NCBI GenBank assembly: GCA_018895315.1
Contig: JAHIOK010000217.1
Location: 1-7,225, forward strand
Direction of reading: 5' to 3'
DNA from: Actinomycetota bacterium
GTDB taxonomy: Bacteria; Actinomycetota; Actinomycetes; Actinomycetales; Microbacteriaceae
Length of the DNA: 7,225 bases
Below, one piece after another: positions 6,085 through 7,225 of the stretch; position 1 is the first letter of the stretch, and every line of letters starts with the position of its first letter. The translations under genes and the position numbers were made by a program. The notes beneath the pieces were generated by a model that saw only the letters and a program-made list of their open reading frames with translations, had not been told where the DNA came from and searched no databases.

Positions 6085-6097
6085 TAGAATAGACAGA
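6085..6097 (+). promoter_or_regulatory. -10 promoter element for rel
   Basis: TAGAAT at 6085-6090, one mismatch from TATAAT and identical to the ruvA element, predicts a start of transcription near A6097 and a leader of about 26 nt. No clear -35 hexamer lies upstream, where the DNA is GC-rich. Ribosome binding candidates in the leader are GAAGGG (6104-6109, 13 bases from the ATG) and GGTGA (6114-6118, 4 bases), neither ideally spaced. The promoter implies that rel can be expressed apart from secDF. Confidence 0.6.
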
Positions 6098-6122
6098 TTC
6101 GACGAAGGGCTGGGGTGACCGG

Positions 6123-7225
6123 ATGACAGAAACGGTGCCGTCCGGCGCTTCTCCGTCGTCACTCCGCCGTCTCGTCCCCCGCATCTTCTCGCGCTCAGCG
6201 CGCCGCGATGACGTCGACAAGCTGCTCCGGACCGTGCGTACGCACCATCCCAAGGGTGATCTCGCGATCATCGAGCGCGCGTACGACGTCGCCGACAAGG
6301 CGCACGCCGGGCAGAAACGGCAGAGCGGCGAGCCGTACATCACTCATCCGCTGGCGGTTGCGCAGATCCTCGCCGACTTCGGCCTCGGGCCGAAAGCCAT
6401 CGCCGCGGCGCTGCTGCACGACACGGTGGAGGACACCGGCTACGGCCTGGACACACTGACCGCCGAGTTCGGCGACGAAGTCGCGATGCTGGTGGACGGT
6501 GTCACCAAGCTCGACAAGGTCAAGTACGGCGAGAGCGCGCAGGCAGAGACCGTCCGCAAGATGATCGTCGCGATGTCCCGCGATATCCGCGTGCTGCTGA
6601 TCAAACTCGCCGACCGCCTGCACAATGCGCGCACCTGGGGATTCGTGCCGCCCGAGAAGGCCGCGAAGAAAGCCACCGAAACACTCGAGATCTACGCGCC
6701 GCTCGCGAACAGGCTCGGAATACAGGCGATCAAGTCCGAACTCGAAGACCTGTCGTTCGCGGTGCTGCACCCGAAGCTCTACGTCGAGATCGAGAGCCTG
6801 GTCAAACAGCGCACTCCGCAGCGCGAACAGTACGTGCACACGGTCATCGACGCCGTCGACGCCGACCTCCGTGACCTCCGCATCCGCGGTCGCGTCGTCG
6901 GTCGGCCCAAGCAGCTGTATTCGGTGTACCAGAAGATGGTCGTGCGCGGTCGCGAGTTCGACGACATCTACGACCTGATCGGCATCCGCATTCTGGTCGG
7001 AACCGTCCGCGACTGCTACGCCGTGCTCGGGTCGATCCACGCTCGCTGGACGCCGCTGCCGGGGCGTTTCAAGGACTACATCGCCACTCCGAAGTTCAAT
7101 CTCTACCAGTCGCTGCACACGACCGTGATCGGCCCCGGTGGCCGCACAGTCGAGATCCAGATCCGCACCAACGAGATGCACCAGCAGGCCGAGTACGGTG
7201 TCGCGGCGCACTGGAAGTACAAGGA
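6123..7225 (+). CDS. rel: bifunctional (p)ppGpp synthetase/hydrolase of the RelA/SpoT family, N-terminal half (partial at right edge)
   Basis: This enzyme makes and degrades the stringent-response alarmone (p)ppGpp. The frame runs from the ATG at 6123 to the edge without a stop, giving 367 complete codons of an expected 740-790. The N-terminal HD hydrolase domain has His75 (ITHP), His99-Asp100 with Glu103-Asp104 (HDTVED), and LADRLHN with Asp164 and Asn168. These correspond to metal and catalytic residues of Streptococcus Rel (H53, H77, D78, E81, D82, D144, N148), so hydrolysis should be intact. The synthetase domain shows [14 protein letters not shown], then [19 protein letters not shown] starting at Arg315, and VEIQIRT with Glu344. 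RFKD is the RXKD type typical of bifunctional enzymes, where E. coli RelA has EFDD. The window ends within the VAAHWKYK region; TGS and ACT regulatory domains would lie beyond. N-terminal residues 1-28 are a poorly conserved basic leader. The gene is often annotated relA in actinobacteria. Confidence 0.96.
   Translation, partial: MTETVPSGASPSSLRRLVPRIFSRSARRDDVDKLLRTVRTHHPKGDLAIIERAYDVADKAHAGQKRQSGEPYITHPLAVAQILADFGLGPKAIAAALLHDTVEDTGYGLDTLTAEFGDEVAMLVDGVTKLDKVKYGESAQAETVRKMIVAMSRDIRVLLIKLADRLHNARTWGFVPPEKAAKKATETLEIYAPLANRLGIQAIKSELEDLSFAVLHPKLYVEIESLVKQRTPQREQYVHTVIDAVDADLRDLRIRGRVVGRPKQLYSVYQKMVVRGREFDDIYDLIGIRILVGTVRDCYAVLGSIHARWTPLPGRFKDYIATPKFNLYQSLHTTVIGPGGRTVEIQIRTNEMHQQAEYGVAAHWKYK

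Noticed and set aside
4844..6343. Minus-strand frame of 499 codons opposite the end of secD, secF and the start of rel
   Set aside because: It crosses three clear genes, and the composition (very rich in Arg, Asp, His and Gly) is that of an antisense shadow. No promoter or ribosome binding site supports it.

Overview
The window is about 7.2 kb of GC-rich DNA. All genes lie on the + strand and are tightly packed. Gene order and protein sequences point to a high-GC actinobacterium, most likely Microbacteriaceae and perhaps Microbacterium; this genus-level guess is inference. The block is conserved chromosomal housekeeping DNA. I see no mobile element, tRNA, rRNA, CRISPR array, phage gene or broken gene.

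Layout: (1) 1-378, the C-terminal half of a YebC/TACO1-family protein, cut by the left edge. (2) 445-2703, ruvC, ruvA and ruvB, a complete Holliday-junction resolvasome: RuvA binds the junction, RuvB drives branch migration and RuvC cuts. ruvA and ruvB overlap by 8 nt. A good match to the actinobacterial LexA (SOS) operator lies in the ruvC-ruvA gap, next to a TAGAAT -10 element placed so that transcription should start on the ruvA ATG. ruvC has a similar but weaker leaderless arrangement inside a GC-rich hairpin. (3) 2784-6019, yajC, secD and secF, the accessory membrane complex that helps SecYEG export proteins using the proton gradient. A consensus TATAAT overlaps the ruvB stop codon and probably starts this unit. 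The yajC leader can fold over its own ribosome binding site. secD and secF are joined by a TGATG overlap. (4) 6123 to the right edge, the N-terminal half of a bifunctional (p)ppGpp synthetase/hydrolase (Rel), with its own TAGAAT promoter. apt, found between secF and rel in several other actinobacteria, is absent here.

No new multi-gene system is evident. The points worth a second look are regulatory: the SOS box at ruvA, the leaderless starts, the hairpin over the ruvC start, the two exclusive folds in the yajC leader, and a lineage-type extracytoplasmic insert with two cysteines in SecD. Non-coding gaps are all under 110 bases and their contents are described in the features.
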